Below, in pieces: positions 53,160 to 63,360 of a stretch of DNA of 64,000 nucleotides. Below the pieces are notes generated by a model. It was given only the letters and a program-made list of their open reading frames with translations. It was not told where the DNA came from and did no database searches. Each line of letters begins with the position of its first letter. The stretch's first letter is position 1. This DNA is from Geobacter sp. OR-1 (GTDB lineage Bacteria; Desulfobacterota; Desulfuromonadia; Geobacterales; DSM-12255), in assembly GCF_000813145.1 (NCBI RefSeq), contig NZ_BAZF01000001.1:62001-126000 (forward strand), given 5' to 3'. Made by a program: the position numbers and the translations under genes.

Positions 53160-54670
53160 TCAAGGAATGGGGGCAACGACACTCTGGCGTTGGCTTGCCT
53201 GTGATGCCCTGACACTCCTGATAAGCTGCTTCACCTCGTCCGGCATCTCCCCGCCGGCCTTCATTGCCGCTTTCATCTGATCAGCCAGGTAAGAATGGTT
53301 GATCAATAGATCCAGAACCGAAAGCATGAACTCCTGCTTCCAGGATGAAAGGGTATGGAGGTTCCGGAACTTGTGCATAAAAAACCTTCTGTGACGCCAG
53401 TCCCAACTCCTTTTCCAGTTGCTCCATAGTCATGTTTCGGGGTTTCAACACCGGTTCAACAAGATTGTATTTCCGGTAGTCGCTCGTTGCAACATAAGGT
53501 GCCAGCTCAGGGTAGAGATCGGAATACGGCCACGGCGCAATGGCCAGGAAGAACCCCCATGTCCGGGTTGTAATGCTTGGCAAGCTCCACCGTCTCCGCG
53601 ATTGTTTCAGGGGTGTCGTCCGGCATGCCCAGAACGAATGAGGTCTCCGAGACCATGTCTGCGCCGTTTATCAGGTCGATCGCCTTCTTGGACTGCTCCA
53701 CCTTAGTATCCTTCTTGAACAGATCAAGCGTCTCCTGCCGTCCGGCCTCGACACCGACATAGATATGCTCTACCCCGGCGAGACGGTATTTATCCATGAT
53801 ATCCGCATCGCGGAGGATGTCGTCGACGCGGGTCTCAAGCAGCAGCTTAACCTGCACCCGGCGGCTGATCATAAGGTCCAAGATGGCGTTCCAACGGCCG
53901 AGGTCGAAGGTGGGGATCTCATCCGAAAGCATCGCCACCTCTACGCCGAACCGTGAATGCAACAGCTCCAGTTCCGCAACGAAGTTTTCCGGTGAGCGGG
54001 CACGCCATGTCTGCGCCCAGAATAGTTGCTGAGAGCAGAAGGAGCATTGCTGTTGACAACCACGGGACGATGAGACTATTGCCAGACGGGCGTTCTTCTT
54101 TGCGCGATATGTGTAAATAGGCCATTCGACCAGATCCCAGGCTGTTTTAAGCGAGTCCAGATCCTGGATATATGGCCGTTTCGGGGTCGACTGAACCATG
54201 CCTTCCTTTATGAAGGCGATCCCTGCGACCTTAGCCGGGTCATCTCCCGCATTCAGGCAATCCAACAGCTCAGGGAGCGTCAGCTCCCCCTCTCCCCTGA
54301 CCACGTAATCAACCTTGTCGTTGTTGCGCTTCAGCACCTCTTCATACATAAAGGTTGCATGGACATTGCCGAGAACCGTTACGATTGCGGGATTAATCTC
54401 TTTTGCATAACCACAAAGCTCAATCGCATCAACCACTGAAGCAGTATAGGCAGTAGTTGCCACGACATCGGGGCTGAAAGCCTCTATTCTGCGGCGGATA
54501 TCAGGCCATTCGTGCCACAGCGACATGGCGTCGTAATAATCCACCTCATACCCGGCAGCTCTCAAAGCGCCGGCGATGTAGACAAAACCGACATTCAACC
54601 AGGTACCGGCCGACTCTACCACACCGGAATGGTATGGCGGAGTTATGAGTGCAATTTTCCGTATCTTCAT
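53160..54670 (-). pseudogene. B12-binding-domain radical SAM protein, two frameshifts
   Basis: Three frames join to a 502-codon protein. N-terminal cobalamin-binding-like domain (IALITPPYHSGVVESAG, YEVDYYDAMS, VVATTAYTASVVDAIELCGY), then radical SAM with CX3CX2C (RGCQQQCSFC), DEIPTFDLGRW, and HIYVGVEAGRQETLDLFKK. The first break is at GGGGG near 53560 (NPDMG must join FFLAIAPWPYSD; four Gs fit), the second at TTTTTT near 53382 (SQKVF must join MHKFRNLHTLS; five Ts fit). Relatives include BchE-like and methyltransferase radical SAM enzymes; the reaction cannot be told. Convergent with ccsA, with only 5 bp between them. ATG 54670 preferred; 54688 is an alternative. Confidence 0.8.
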
Positions 54671-54723
54671 GATAGCCCGGCAATCCATTGTTTATTTAAA
54701 GTATAACTGCAACAGAACAACCT

Positions 54724-55080
54724 TCAAGTATGAAAAGCCAGCAAATAGCCGTACCATCCGCCTGACCCGAAGATAAGCAACAGGATGACATGCTTGATTA
54801 TCAGCATGATGCGACGGGCACGTTCGGTCTGATCGCCAAATGCGTTGTCCACATAGGTAAAGACCCTCCCTGCTCCGGTTATCATGATGACAGCTGCCGC
54901 TGCCAGAGAGTTCCAGAAAAAGACCCGCTCGATGGTACCAAGGAGTTGCGCCACCGAAGGCAAGCTAAGTTGAAAGCTGTGTAGAATCTTTATGCAGGTG
55001 ACGGACGCAAGCCAAAAGCCGGCAGAAAAATCATGGACAAAACCGTTCAAAACGATGAAAATTTTTTTAAGGATTGGCAT
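54724..55080 (-). CDS. Small integral membrane protein, unknown function
   Basis: 118 residues with three hydrophobic segments (FSAGFWLASVTCIKIL, FFWNSLAAAAVIMITGAGRVF, IMLIIKHVILLLIFGSGGWYGYLL) and conserved-looking His residues (GFVHDF, IIKHVI, AFHT). The layout recalls CopD/DUF-type heme-binding four-helix proteins, but I cannot assign a family. Start at 55080 has GGGG 6 nt upstream. It shares strand with the radical SAM gene, 54 bp upstream of it. Confidence 0.72.
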   Translation of the reverse strand: MPILKKIFIVLNGFVHDFSAGFWLASVTCIKILHSFQLSLPSVAQLLGTIERVFFWNSLAAAAVIMITGAGRVFTYVDNAFGDQTERARRIMLIIKHVILLLIFGSGGWYGYLLAFHT

Positions 55081-55108
55081 AGCTGCCCCGCTATTGGCCG
55101 ATTTTAGG

Positions 55109-55143
55109 AAAAAAAGCCACGCAGACGCATCGTACGTGGCTTT
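55109..55143. terminator. Terminator downstream of nifS
   Basis: AAAGCCACG and CGTGGCTTT pair around a 13-nt loop (55113-55143); read on the minus strand the stem is followed by a T run (plus-strand A run 55109-55115). It ends the nifU-nifS unit. Confidence 0.8.
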
Positions 55144-55169
55144 AACTTACTGATGATTTTCATCGAATG

Positions 55170-56336
55170 CTATTTGAGCAGTTCCCTGCCAAATGGTGAG
55201 ATCTCCCGCAAGCGATGGATTATCGGCGGCAGTTCCCGGATTACGGCGTCGATCTCGTCGTCAGTGGTAAAGCGCGAGAGGGAGAAGCGAATTGAGCCGT
55301 GGGCACAGGTGAACGGAACCCCCATTGCCCGCAGAACGTGAGAGGGCTCAAGCGAGCCGGAAGTGCAGGCGCTGCCTGAAGATGCGCAGATCCCTTTTTC
55401 CGACAGCAGCAGCAGGATCGCTTCCCCTTCGACAAACTCGAATGCGATTGAAACGGTATTGGGGAGCCTCTCAGCCCCGCCGCCGTTGATCCTTGCCGCC
55501 GGGATAATCGTCATCAGCTCTCGTTCCAGGCGGTCACGCATACCCTTAACCCTGGTGTTTTCTTCTTCGAGACTCTGTCCGGCTAGCTCACAGGCCTTGC
55601 CGAGCGCAATTATGGACGCTGTCGCTTCCGTTCCGGCACGACGGCTCTTCTCCTGATGGCCGCCAACCATGAACGGCCTGAATGGTACCCCTTTGCGGAG
55701 ATAAAGAGCGCCGATCCCCTTTGGAGCATGAAGTTTATGGCCCGAAAGCGCCAGCATGTCAATGGTCGATGCGGCCATGTTCAGGGGGATCTTTCCGACC
55801 GCCTGCACCGCATCCGTATGGAACAGAGCTCCCTTTTCCTTCACGATCTGTCCTACTTCTTCGATCGGAAATACCACGCCGGTCTCGTTGTTGGCATACA
55901 TAACCGAAACTATGGCAGTATCTTCATCCACCGCCTTTCTCAGCTCTTCAAGATCAAGCCGTCCGGCCCCATCCACATTGAGTTCGGTCACCCGGTAGCC
56001 ATGTTTGGTCAGGTTGCGACAGAGGGTCAGCACCGCGGGATGCTCGACACGGGTAGTGATGATGTGCCTGCGGTTTGGGAATACTTCCAGTGCCGACCGG
56101 ATTGCCGTGTTGTCGCTCTCGGTACCGCAGGCAGTGAAGATTATCTCCGCCGGGTCTGCGCCGAGCAGTGCCGCGACCCGTGACCTGGCCTCGTCAATCT
56201 TCTTCTGGACCTGCCCTCCGAAGAAGTGCATGGAACTGGGGTTGCCGTACAAGTTGCAAAAATACGGTCGCATCTCTTCAAAGACGGCATCGTCCACTTT
56301 GGATGTCGCATTGTTGTCGAGGTAAATCTCTTTCAT
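55170..56336 (-). CDS. nifS: Cysteine desulfurase NifS
   Basis: 388 residues. The PLP-binding Lys is K201 in SGHKLHAPKG; the catalytic Cys is C324 in SSGSACTSGSLEPSHV, the long flexible loop typical of the NifS/IscS group. MYANNETGV and HTDAVQAVGK are further signatures. It releases sulfur from cysteine and passes it to NifU. It overlaps nifU by four bases (ATGA). No nitrogenase genes are in view, so a housekeeping Fe-S role is likely, as in other bacteria that use NifUS as the general system. Confidence 0.96.
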   Translation of the reverse strand: MKEIYLDNNATSKVDDAVFEEMRPYFCNLYGNPSSMHFFGGQVQKKIDEARSRVAALLGADPAEIIFTACGTESDNTAIRSALEVFPNRRHIITTRVEHPAVLTLCRNLTKHGYRVTELNVDGAGRLDLEELRKAVDEDTAIVSVMYANNETGVVFPIEEVGQIVKEKGALFHTDAVQAVGKIPLNMAASTIDMLALSGHKLHAPKGIGALYLRKGVPFRPFMVGGHQEKSRRAGTEATASIIALGKACELAGQSLEEENTRVKGMRDRLERELMTIIPAARINGGGAERLPNTVSIAFEFVEGEAILLLLSEKGICASSGSACTSGSLEPSHVLRAMGVPFTCAHGSIRFSLSRFTTDDEIDAVIRELPPIIHRLREISPFGRELLK

Positions 56337-57193
56337 TGCGCTACCTCCTCGACAGTGATGTCATCACTTACGAGATCGCGCAGCTTCTGTTCGACAAACT
56401 TGGCAGTATAGCCGGACGACGCACAACCGGCACATGCCTTGCGGAAAGCGATCTGCACCACTGTGCCCGCAATGTCGATCAGTTCGAGGTCGCCGCCGTC
56501 TGTCCAGAGTTGCGGCCTGATCTCGTTCTCCAGCACCTCCTGGATCAGCTGCATTTTGCGAAGGTTGGTCAGTTTTTCCGGTTTCTTCGGAGCATCCTGT
56601 TTCTGTTCGCCGAGCACCTCGGCAATAAGCTCCTTTATCTTCGGGATACAGCCGCCGCAGGCGCCGCCGGCCTTGGTGAAATGGGTCACCTGTTCGGCGG
56701 TATGCAACCGGTTCTGGGCAATGACTTTTTTCAGGAACCCGTCAGTCAGGCCGAAGCATTTACAGACGATCTCCCCCTCCTGCTCCTGGTCATGGCCATG
56801 GTCGTGATGGACCGGCAGAGGGCCGCCGCGGTATTTGGCGATAGCGACTTCGAGCGCTTCCTGGCCCATGACCGAGCAGTGCATCTTCTCTTCCGGAAGC
56901 CCGCCGAGAAAATCAGCTATCTCCTGATTGGTCACTCCGAGAGCTTCGTCCAGAGTCTTCCCTTTGATCATCTCAGTCAGCGCCGAAGAAGACGCTATAG
57001 CGCTGCCGCAGCCGAAGGTCTGGAACTTGGCGTCAACGATCCGCTCCTTATTATCGTCCAGCTTGATGAAAAGTTTCAGCGCATCACCGCACGCCAGGCT
57101 GCCGACCTCGCCGACCGCATCCGCATCCGGGATATCGCCGACATTGCGAGGATTGAGAAAATGTTCTTTGACTTTATCGGTATAGTCCCACAT
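56333..57193 (-). CDS. nifU: Fe-S cluster scaffold protein NifU
   Basis: 286 residues in the full three-domain NifU form. IscU-like domain with C35, C62 and C106 (LACGD, FGCGSA, MHCSVM); central BFD-like [2Fe-2S] domain with C144, C146, C179 and C182 (CKC...CGGC); C-terminal Nfu domain with C254/C257 (CAGC). A His-rich linker (VHHDHGHDQE) joins the first two domains and could bind metal. Translationally coupled to nifS downstream. No iscR-like regulator is adjacent. Confidence 0.96.
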   Translation of the reverse strand: MWDYTDKVKEHFLNPRNVGDIPDADAVGEVGSLACGDALKLFIKLDDNKERIVDAKFQTFGCGSAIASSSALTEMIKGKTLDEALGVTNQEIADFLGGLPEEKMHCSVMGQEALEVAIAKYRGGPLPVHHDHGHDQEQEGEIVCKCFGLTDGFLKKVIAQNRLHTAEQVTHFTKAGGACGGCIPKIKELIAEVLGEQKQDAPKKPEKLTNLRKMQLIQEVLENEIRPQLWTDGGDLELIDIAGTVVQIAFRKACAGCASSGYTAKFVEQKLRDLVSDDITVEEVAQ

Positions 57194-57250
57194 AAGACCC
57201 TCCAGATTTTTCTATCAAATAATATAACCGACAACAGGACAAATCAAGTC

Positions 57251-58672
57251 CTATTTGCCGAGAATGAACTCTCGACCAGCTGACATAACCTTATTGAGGC
57301 GCTCTTCAGACGACGCCTCACCATACAGGCGTACCACCGGCTCGGTACCGGACTTGCGGAACAGCATCCAGCTGCCGTCCTCAAGGATCAGCTTCATGCC
57401 GTCTATCGTTACCACATCCTTGACTTTCAGCCCGGCAATCTCGGCGGGAACAGCGGCCACCTTACCCTTGTAGGCAGCCTCAAGGCTCGGGGAGAGTTTA
57501 ATATTGTCACGCCTTGTAAGGTAGCACCCAACCTTTGCATAAAGCTCTTTTAAAAGCTGCGATACACTTTTGCCTTCCCTGGCGACCATCTCGGCGACCA
57601 GGAAACAGGCGAGGATGCCGTCCTTTTCGGGTACATGACCCTTGATCGAAAGACCGGCGCTTTCCTCACCGCCGATAATTATCTTATCCTTGCTGATCAG
57701 TTCGCCAACATACTTGAACCCGACCGGGGTCTCAAAGAGTTCAACCCCGTGATGCCTCGCCACCGCGTCGATCAGATGGGATGTGGCCACGCTTCTGGCA
57801 ACCCCGCCTGACATTTTTCTTACTCTTATCAGGTAATCGAGCAGCAGAGCAATTATATAGTTCGGTTCTATGTATGTCCCGTCCGCGTCAATGATGCCGA
57901 ATCTGTCCGCGTCGCCATCGGTTGCCAGGCCGAGACTGATTGCCGGATCTTTCCTGACCAGCGCGATGAAATCATGGATGTTCTTTTCCGATGGCTCCGG
58001 CGGAAAACCTCCGAAATACGGGTCACGATGGGCGTTGATCTGATGGAATTTCATACCGCGCTTTTTCAGCGGCTCGTCGAGGTAGCCGCGGGCAGTTCCA
58101 TACAAGGGGTTCAGGGCAATCCCTCCGAGAGTTGCAACGGCATCAAAATCAATTTTTGTCTCAAGATCATCAAGGTAGGCGGAACGGCAATCGATCTCCT
58201 CGCAAAGCCCGTCTTTCTTGGCCTTGTCCAGAAATCGTTCTTTGTAGCAGAATTCGCCGAGCATCTCGTTTGCCCGGCGCTCGATATCGCTGGTGGTTTC
58301 CGGGAGAGCAGGGCCTCCCCAGGACGGAGAAAATTTAATGCCGTTATACTCCGGAGGGTTATGGCTGGCAGTAAAATTTATAGCCCCGGCAGTCTTTCTG
58401 CGGAGAATCTCAAAAGAAATTACCGGAGTGGGAGTGTCGCGATTGCAGATAAATACCTTTACGCCGGCGCCGGCAAGAACCTGAGCCGATTCGCGGACGA
58501 ATCTCTCCCCCAGAAAACGGGAGTCGCAACCTACTATGAGCCCCTTACTGCTCTCTCCTGTTGCGATCAGGTGATCGGCTATTGCCTGAGTCACTACCCT
58601 GACGTTCTCAAAAATGAAGTCCTCACAGAGTATGCCGCGCCATCCTGAGGTACCGAATGCGATCCGATTCAT
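57251..58672 (-). CDS. Phosphoglucomutase/phosphomannomutase family protein
   Basis: 473 residues from ATG 58672, which has GGGAGGGG just upstream; a longer frame to 58708 has none. The active serine loop is TASHNPPEYNG, the Mg2+ loop is DGDADRFG, the sugar-binding loop is GGEESAGL and the phosphate-binding C-terminal domain contains RKSGTEPVVRLYGEA. FGTSGWRGI at the N-terminus is typical. It interconverts hexose 1- and 6-phosphates for glycogen or envelope sugars; the exact sugar is not decided by motif. Upstream of nifU on the same strand, 57 bp apart. Confidence 0.93.
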   Translation of the reverse strand: MNRIAFGTSGWRGILCEDFIFENVRVVTQAIADHLIATGESSKGLIVGCDSRFLGERFVRESAQVLAGAGVKVFICNRDTPTPVISFEILRRKTAGAINFTASHNPPEYNGIKFSPSWGGPALPETTSDIERRANEMLGEFCYKERFLDKAKKDGLCEEIDCRSAYLDDLETKIDFDAVATLGGIALNPLYGTARGYLDEPLKKRGMKFHQINAHRDPYFGGFPPEPSEKNIHDFIALVRKDPAISLGLATDGDADRFGIIDADGTYIEPNYIIALLLDYLIRVRKMSGGVARSVATSHLIDAVARHHGVELFETPVGFKYVGELISKDKIIIGGEESAGLSIKGHVPEKDGILACFLVAEMVAREGKSVSQLLKELYAKVGCYLTRRDNIKLSPSLEAAYKGKVAAVPAEIAGLKVKDVVTIDGMKLILEDGSWMLFRKSGTEPVVRLYGEASSEERLNKVMSAGREFILGK

Positions 58673-58876
58673 ATCCCCTCCCGAGAAAGCAGTTTCTGAG
58701 CCAATCAACAGATAATATGGCTGTTAAGAGGTTAATACACACCCCCTGACGAGTCAAGGGAAACCATGGGAACTAAAGATAGTGTTAATGGTTTTTTCCG
58801 GTTGACTTAATCAAACCAAAATTGGTAAATTAAGCTTTACGTTTGAAACAGCTGAACGGAAAAGAGGAGGAGAATC

Positions 58877-59167
58877 ATGCAGTGTCAAACCGTGCTTCGC
58901 GGTACAGAGTGTACATTCTGGGGGAATCAGGGGTGTGTGTTCTCCGGTGGCTCTTGCCAGGTAATTGTGGAGAACTGCGAAGGATGTGAAAGGGTTACTG
59001 AAGGCTCGATCGGCCAGGTCTGCAACGCTTATCCCGCACCTGGCAAGAAGTGGGTCGACGGTATATGCAATTTCGCCACACATGTTAAGGTAGAAATCAA
59101 GAGTGAAGAGCTCAAGATCAACCCTCTCAAGGCTTCGAAAAAAGCTGCCGGCGGGAAAAAGAAGTAA
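58877..59167 (+). CDS. PXXKW-family cysteine-rich protein
   Basis: 96 residues with eight cysteines in the first 65 ([46 protein letters not shown]) and the family tag PAPGKKW, then a Lys-rich tail. This is a small deltaproteobacterial family of unknown role; the cysteines suggest metal or Fe-S binding. It is preceded by GGAGGAG and followed by a terminator, so it is probably monocistronic. Confidence 0.85.
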   Translation: MQCQTVLRGTECTFWGNQGCVFSGGSCQVIVENCEGCERVTEGSIGQVCNAYPAPGKKWVDGICNFATHVKVEIKSEELKINPLKASKKAAGGKKK

Positions 59168-59197
59168 CTTTTATGGGGACGAGTCCCCGAGAGTACC

Positions 59198-59223
59198 GGG
59201 GGGCCTATGGCCCCCGTTTTTTT
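59198..59223 (+). terminator. Terminator after the PXXKW gene
   Basis: GGGGGCC and GGCCCCC pair around TAT, followed by G and seven Ts. It ends 11 bp before the next start codon, so the Nudix gene needs either read-through or its own start within the stem region. Confidence 0.85.
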
Positions 59224-59234
59224 ATGAGGTGCAC

Positions 59235-59684
59235 ATGGCTTTCGATACCATCACCTGCCCCAGATGCGGGGAGCCGGTCAAATCATACCGCAATCCATTG
59301 CCGACGGTAGACATCATTATCGAAACGGAACATGGAATAGTCTTGATTGAGCGGAAAAACGAACCTTTTGGCTGGGCGATACCCGGCGGGTTCGTTGACT
59401 ATGGCGAATCTCTGGAGAATGCTGCAATAAGGGAGGCTAGGGAAGAGACTTCTCTGGAGGTTTCAGGCCTGCGACTGCTCGGGTGCTATTCGGATCCGTC
59501 GAGGGATAGCCGTTTTCATACTATTTCGACGGTTTATTTCGGGAGAGGTTCGGGAATACCAAAGGCAGCGGATGACGCAAAAAACCTTAGCGTCTTTACC
59601 CTGGAAAATCTGCCGGCAAAGCTTTGTTTTGACCACAATAAGATCCTGCAAGACTATGCGGACCTAAAGGGAAAAACCAGTTAA
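59235..59684 (+). CDS. Nudix hydrolase
   Basis: 149 residues from ATG 59235 (GAGGTG upstream). Nudix box [26 protein letters not shown] is complete (GX5EX7REUXEEXGU type, with Thr before Ser in place of Gly). An N-terminal CPRCGEP looks like half a zinc ribbon, with no second CXXC pair. Likely hydrolyses a nucleoside diphosphate derivative (the ADP-ribose/NADH-like branch is a guess). Its stop overlaps the corrected stop of the convergent GGDEF-EAL gene (TTAA, 59681-59684). Confidence 0.9.
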   Translation: MAFDTITCPRCGEPVKSYRNPLPTVDIIIETEHGIVLIERKNEPFGWAIPGGFVDYGESLENAAIREAREETSLEVSGLRLLGCYSDPSRDSRFHTISTVYFGRGSGIPKAADDAKNLSVFTLENLPAKLCFDHNKILQDYADLKGKTS

Positions 59685-62055
59685 TCTGCGCATCTGATCA
59701 ACCTCCCCTTCATGAACTCGGTCACCTTATCATGCGGCATGGGCCGGCTGAAATAAAACCCCCTGCATCTCGTCACAAAGCTTTTCCTTTAAAAATTCAA
59801 GCTGACCCCTGGTTTCCACCCCTTCGGCAATCACCCTGAGGTTAAGGCTGCTCCCCATAGCAATAATTGCCGACGCAATCGCAGCATCAGTAGCACTTGA
59901 CTCAACTTCGCTGACAAAGGTCTTGTCGATTTTCAGCGTGTTAACCGAAAAACGCTTGAGATGCGAAAGTGAAGAATATCCCGTGCCAAAATCGTCTATG
60001 GAAATATGAATCCCCATGTCCCTGAGATTATTAAGCATGTTAATGGTAAAATCAGGATTCTGCATTATTACTGTCTCTGTTATCTCGAACTCAAGACATC
60101 CCGGATCGAGCCCTGTTTCCGATAATATTTCCTGGACGAATAACAGGAAATTCTTCTGCTGCAATTGATACCCGGACAAATTTACTGCAATCCTCAGATT
60201 TGCTAACCCTTCCTGCTGCCAAGCGACATTTTGGGCACACACCTTCCGGATGACCCACTCGCCGATCGGGATGATCAATCCGGTCTCCTCAGCCAGCGGA
60301 ATGAACTCTGCAGGCGAAAGCAACCCGAGATCAGGATGCTCCCATCTCAGCAAAGCCTCAAATGCCGTTATTTCTCCGCTTAAGATGTCGACCTTGGGCT
60401 GGTAGTAAAGCAGGAACTCATCATTTTCCACTGCTTTCCTGAGGCTGTTTTCCAACACGAACCGTTTATGGGCATTTTCGTCCATTGAGGTATCGTAGAA
60501 TTTGTAAGCGTTGCTCCCCTCCGATTTTGCGGCATACATGGCAATGTCGGCCGTTTTTTATCAGGTTGTCCAGATCCTCGTCATCACATGGATACAGGCT
60601 GATTCCAATACTGGTGGTAATGAATAGCTCATGATCATCAATAAGGTGCGGAGTGGAAAGAGATGCGAGGATTTTTGCAGCTATCTTTTCGGCATCGGAT
60701 GGCTCACGAAGGTTAACCAGTATGATAACGAATTCGTCTCCACCGATCCGGGACGCAGAATCAACCTCCCTGACGCATGAAGAAAGCCGTTTGGCGACCG
60801 ACTGCAAAAGCCTGTCCCCCACCGGATGGCCAAGGGTGTCATTGATGATCTTGAACCGGTCGAGGTCCAGAAAAATAACCGCCATTATGCTCCCTTCGCG
60901 GTGGGCATAAGCCCTGGCCTGCTTCAGACGGTCATACAACAGGACCCTGTTGGGAAGCTCGGTCAAGGAGTCATAATGGGCAAGCTGGTAAAGTTGTTGT
61001 TGCGCCAATCTCCTTTCAGAGATGTTCCGGCATATCCACCAGACAGCAACCGGATTATTGCCGCGAAAACTGCAGGTAAAGGTTCCCTCAACTGGTATTG
61101 CCTTGCCTTCCTTGGTCACCAGATCGGTTTCAACGGTTTCCGAATAGCCATGTTTTATTGCGTGGCCAACTGCAGCATTGTATGCCTTTTGTCCTGCAAT
61201 TGATATTGAGCCGGTGATCTGAAGCTCAAGAACCTCCTCCTTGTTATATCCCAATGATTTACACACTGATTTGTTGGCATATATGACGCGTCCTTCAGGA
61301 GTGAAGCAGAGAATAAGGTCATTGGCAGTATCGATAAAGTTGATCAACCGCTCTTCACTTTCCCTGAGCAGTTGAGACTCGGTCCTAATTACCCCCATCA
61401 GGAAAGTGGTCACCAATGCGGCTACAGTGTTGATAATCGCCACCCAAAGCCAGCGCAAGGCAATGTACAGGTAATCATGATGCAACTCCCCTGCAACAAA
61501 AGGCATCATGACATACTCTATAAGCCCGAAATATTCAGCCGCCAGCAATGCTCCGAACAGGAGACCACCGATTGCGCCCAATATCCAGACATCGCTTTTT
61601 TTCTCAAGCAGAAACGCCGCTTCTATTGTCACTACCAGATATACCGCCCAGAACCAGCTGGAGACGCCACCGCTCACATGCACAAGTGCGGTGACAAAAA
61701 ATATGTCGAGTAGGATCTGATAGTGATCGACAAAACGGAAACGGCTAATCCGGTCATACCAGAACTGATAAACCAGGTTATAAACGGCAACGGCAAGAAC
61801 ACTGCCGATAAGAATAAACTTCTGCTCCTGCGATATGAAAAACCCGTAGCGGCTGAAAGAAAAAACGCTGCCCGCAGAGATGACATACGATCCGATAAAA
61901 ACAAGGAGGAGCCAGCGAACCCTGGCCACGAGCCGGCTTCGCCCCTCGGCAACGCTGATCGGCTCAATCTTGCGACCGTTGCGAACTCCCCTAAAGCGGT
62001 CTGCAAGGGTATCAAACCATCTGGCGCTCCCTTTATTACCGTTGATGTCTGACAT
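59681..62055 (-). pseudogene. Membrane PAS-GGDEF-EAL cyclic-di-GMP enzyme, two frameshifts
   Basis: Corrected, this is a 790-codon protein starting at ATG 62055 (GGAG 7 nt upstream). About six N-terminal helices (WLLLVFIGSYVISAGSVF onward), a PAS domain (INFIDTANDLILCFTPEGRV), GGDEF with RIGGDEF and an I-site-like region upstream, then EAL with EALLRWEH, NLSGYQL, EITETV, DDFGTGYSSL and IAEGVET. Break 1 lies at AAAAAA near 60555 (five As give LIKTADIAMYAAK). Break 2 lies at GGGGG near 59760 (four Gs give CDEMQGFYFSRPMPHDKV and the stop at 59681). As written, the EAL half still has an open frame from 60539. Both catalytic motifs look intact. Confidence 0.85.
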
Positions 62056-62071
62056 CAATGTCTCCGTGGGC

Positions 62072-62897
62072 TTATCTAACCAGAGGGAAAAAAGATAGTT
62101 CCGGGGATTGCCCGATAATGCCCAATTCACTTGCGTACTGATAAAAAGATCTGACTCCGGCAATCTCGCGTTCGCCAAGATCATAGGAGATTGTCTGCCA
62201 ATAAGATAGCAGATTATCTACGCCATACCATTCAAGACGCGATCCCGTTACATATAAACTAAGCCTGTCCCTGCTTGCTACCTTTGCCTGCTGCAGGGCG
62301 CGCGCCAAATCAATCACCTGTTCCTCTTTGCCGGCGACAGACTCCCTGTTAACGACCCAGAGCGCATATACGAACGGAAGTCCGGTGAACCGGAACCAAA
62401 GTTCGCCCAGATCGTAGACATATTGACCCCCCCCCGCTAATACTCTCCCGCATGGCCTGATTTCCGATGAGAAGTAAAGCACCGAACGCCTCTGTAGCCT
62501 GTTGCGGCATCATGTCCGTACGCAGAAATCTGTTATTGAATCCGAAAAATTTGGCCAGGATTATCTTAAGAAGTGCTACTGAGGTGTCTGACTCGTTAGT
62601 CAGACCAATAGTTGCGCCGTCAAGTGTTTCAACCGGCTGATTCGAAAAAAGCAATACACTTTTGACCGGGCCGGTGGCACTTATGGAAAGATCAGGGAGA
62701 AGCCAGTAACGCTTCGGGTCAACTCCGTACAGTATTGATGACGAAGGTGAAAGGTCGATTTCGCCTTGCGACAGCATGGCGTTCAATATTGCGGGCACGC
62801 CGTTCACATAACTGTGTCTGTTATCACTAAGCTCATCCAGTGCCCGGAACAGAGGGATACAATTAGCATACTCTATCCTGCCAACCCTGAGAGTCAT
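62072..62897 (-). pseudogene. mqnA: Chorismate dehydratase MqnA, frameshifted at a C9/G9 tract
   Basis: Two frames give a 274-residue protein: MTLRVGRIEYANCIPLFRAL...GVPAILNAMLSQGEIDLSPSSS...LLIGNQAMRE then YDLGELWFRFTGLPFVYALWV...YLLSYW-like segment...ELGIIG. These are MqnA signatures; the enzyme starts the futalosine route to menaquinone. The break is a run of nine Cs (62427-62435, G on the coding strand); eight restore the frame. Since menaquinone is essential for this kind of respiratory metabolism, a sequence error is more likely than a true null unless another copy exists. It ends 17 bp before the GGDEF-EAL start, so the two are co-oriented and probably co-transcribed. Confidence 0.85.
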
Positions 62898-62913
62898 GAC
62901 TGATGTACCTCAA

Positions 62914-62945
62914 CAAAAAAAACAAGGCGAGTATCCCCGCCTTGT
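62914..62945 (-). terminator. Terminator of the accC-gcvH unit
   Basis: On the minus strand ACAAGGCG and CGCCTTGT pair around an 8-nt loop, followed by a run of eight or nine Ts. It separates gcvH from mqnA. Confidence 0.88.
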
Positions 62946-62970
62946 GAAAGTGTGATAATTCTGGCTCCTA

Positions 62971-63357
62971 TCACTCTTCTTCCGCTACATAATCCTGATA
63001 ATCTTCTGCAGTCATGAGAAGGTTGAGTTCATCCTTGTCCGACAGCTCAACCTCGACAAACCAGCCACCGTCGTAAGGATCGTCATTGATAAGCTCCGGG
63101 GCGTCAACAAGCTCTTCATTGCTAGCCAATACCGCACCGCCCACAGGGGCGTACAGATCGGCTACAGTTTTTCTGGCCTCGATCGACCCGAACGAATCAT
63201 CCTGTTCAAGTTCATAACCTACTTCGGGAAGTTCAACCGAGGTAATTACCCCCAGCTCTTTCTGGGCATAATCGGTAATTCCGATGACAGCCCGGTTCCC
63301 TTCGACACGCACCCAGAAGTGCTCCTTGCTGTACTTCAGTTCCTCAGGAAAGTCCAT
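62971..63357 (-). CDS. gcvH: Glycine cleavage system H-like lipoyl carrier protein
   Basis: 128 residues of GcvH type: KYSKEHFWVRVEGNRAVIGITDYAQKELGVI, then the lipoyl-lysine hairpin with K63 in EARKTVADLYAPVGG, and NDDPYDGGWFVEV. H-proteins carry the aminomethyl group on lipoate; some relatives serve lipoate relay instead. It starts 3 bp after the accC stop and ends the unit, with no glycine decarboxylase P or T gene in view. In most bacteria the small biotin/lipoyl carrier next to accC is accB, so this placement is notable. Confidence 0.9.
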   Translation of the reverse strand: MDFPEELKYSKEHFWVRVEGNRAVIGITDYAQKELGVITSVELPEVGYELEQDDSFGSIEARKTVADLYAPVGGAVLASNEELVDAPELINDDPYDGGWFVEVELSDKDELNLLMTAEDYQDYVAEEE

Positions 63358-63360
63358 CTC

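Noticed and set aside
55170-57193. Part of a nitrogen-fixation cluster
   Set aside because: Only nifU and nifS are present, with no structural or cofactor nif genes nearby; they commonly serve as general Fe-S genes in such bacteria.
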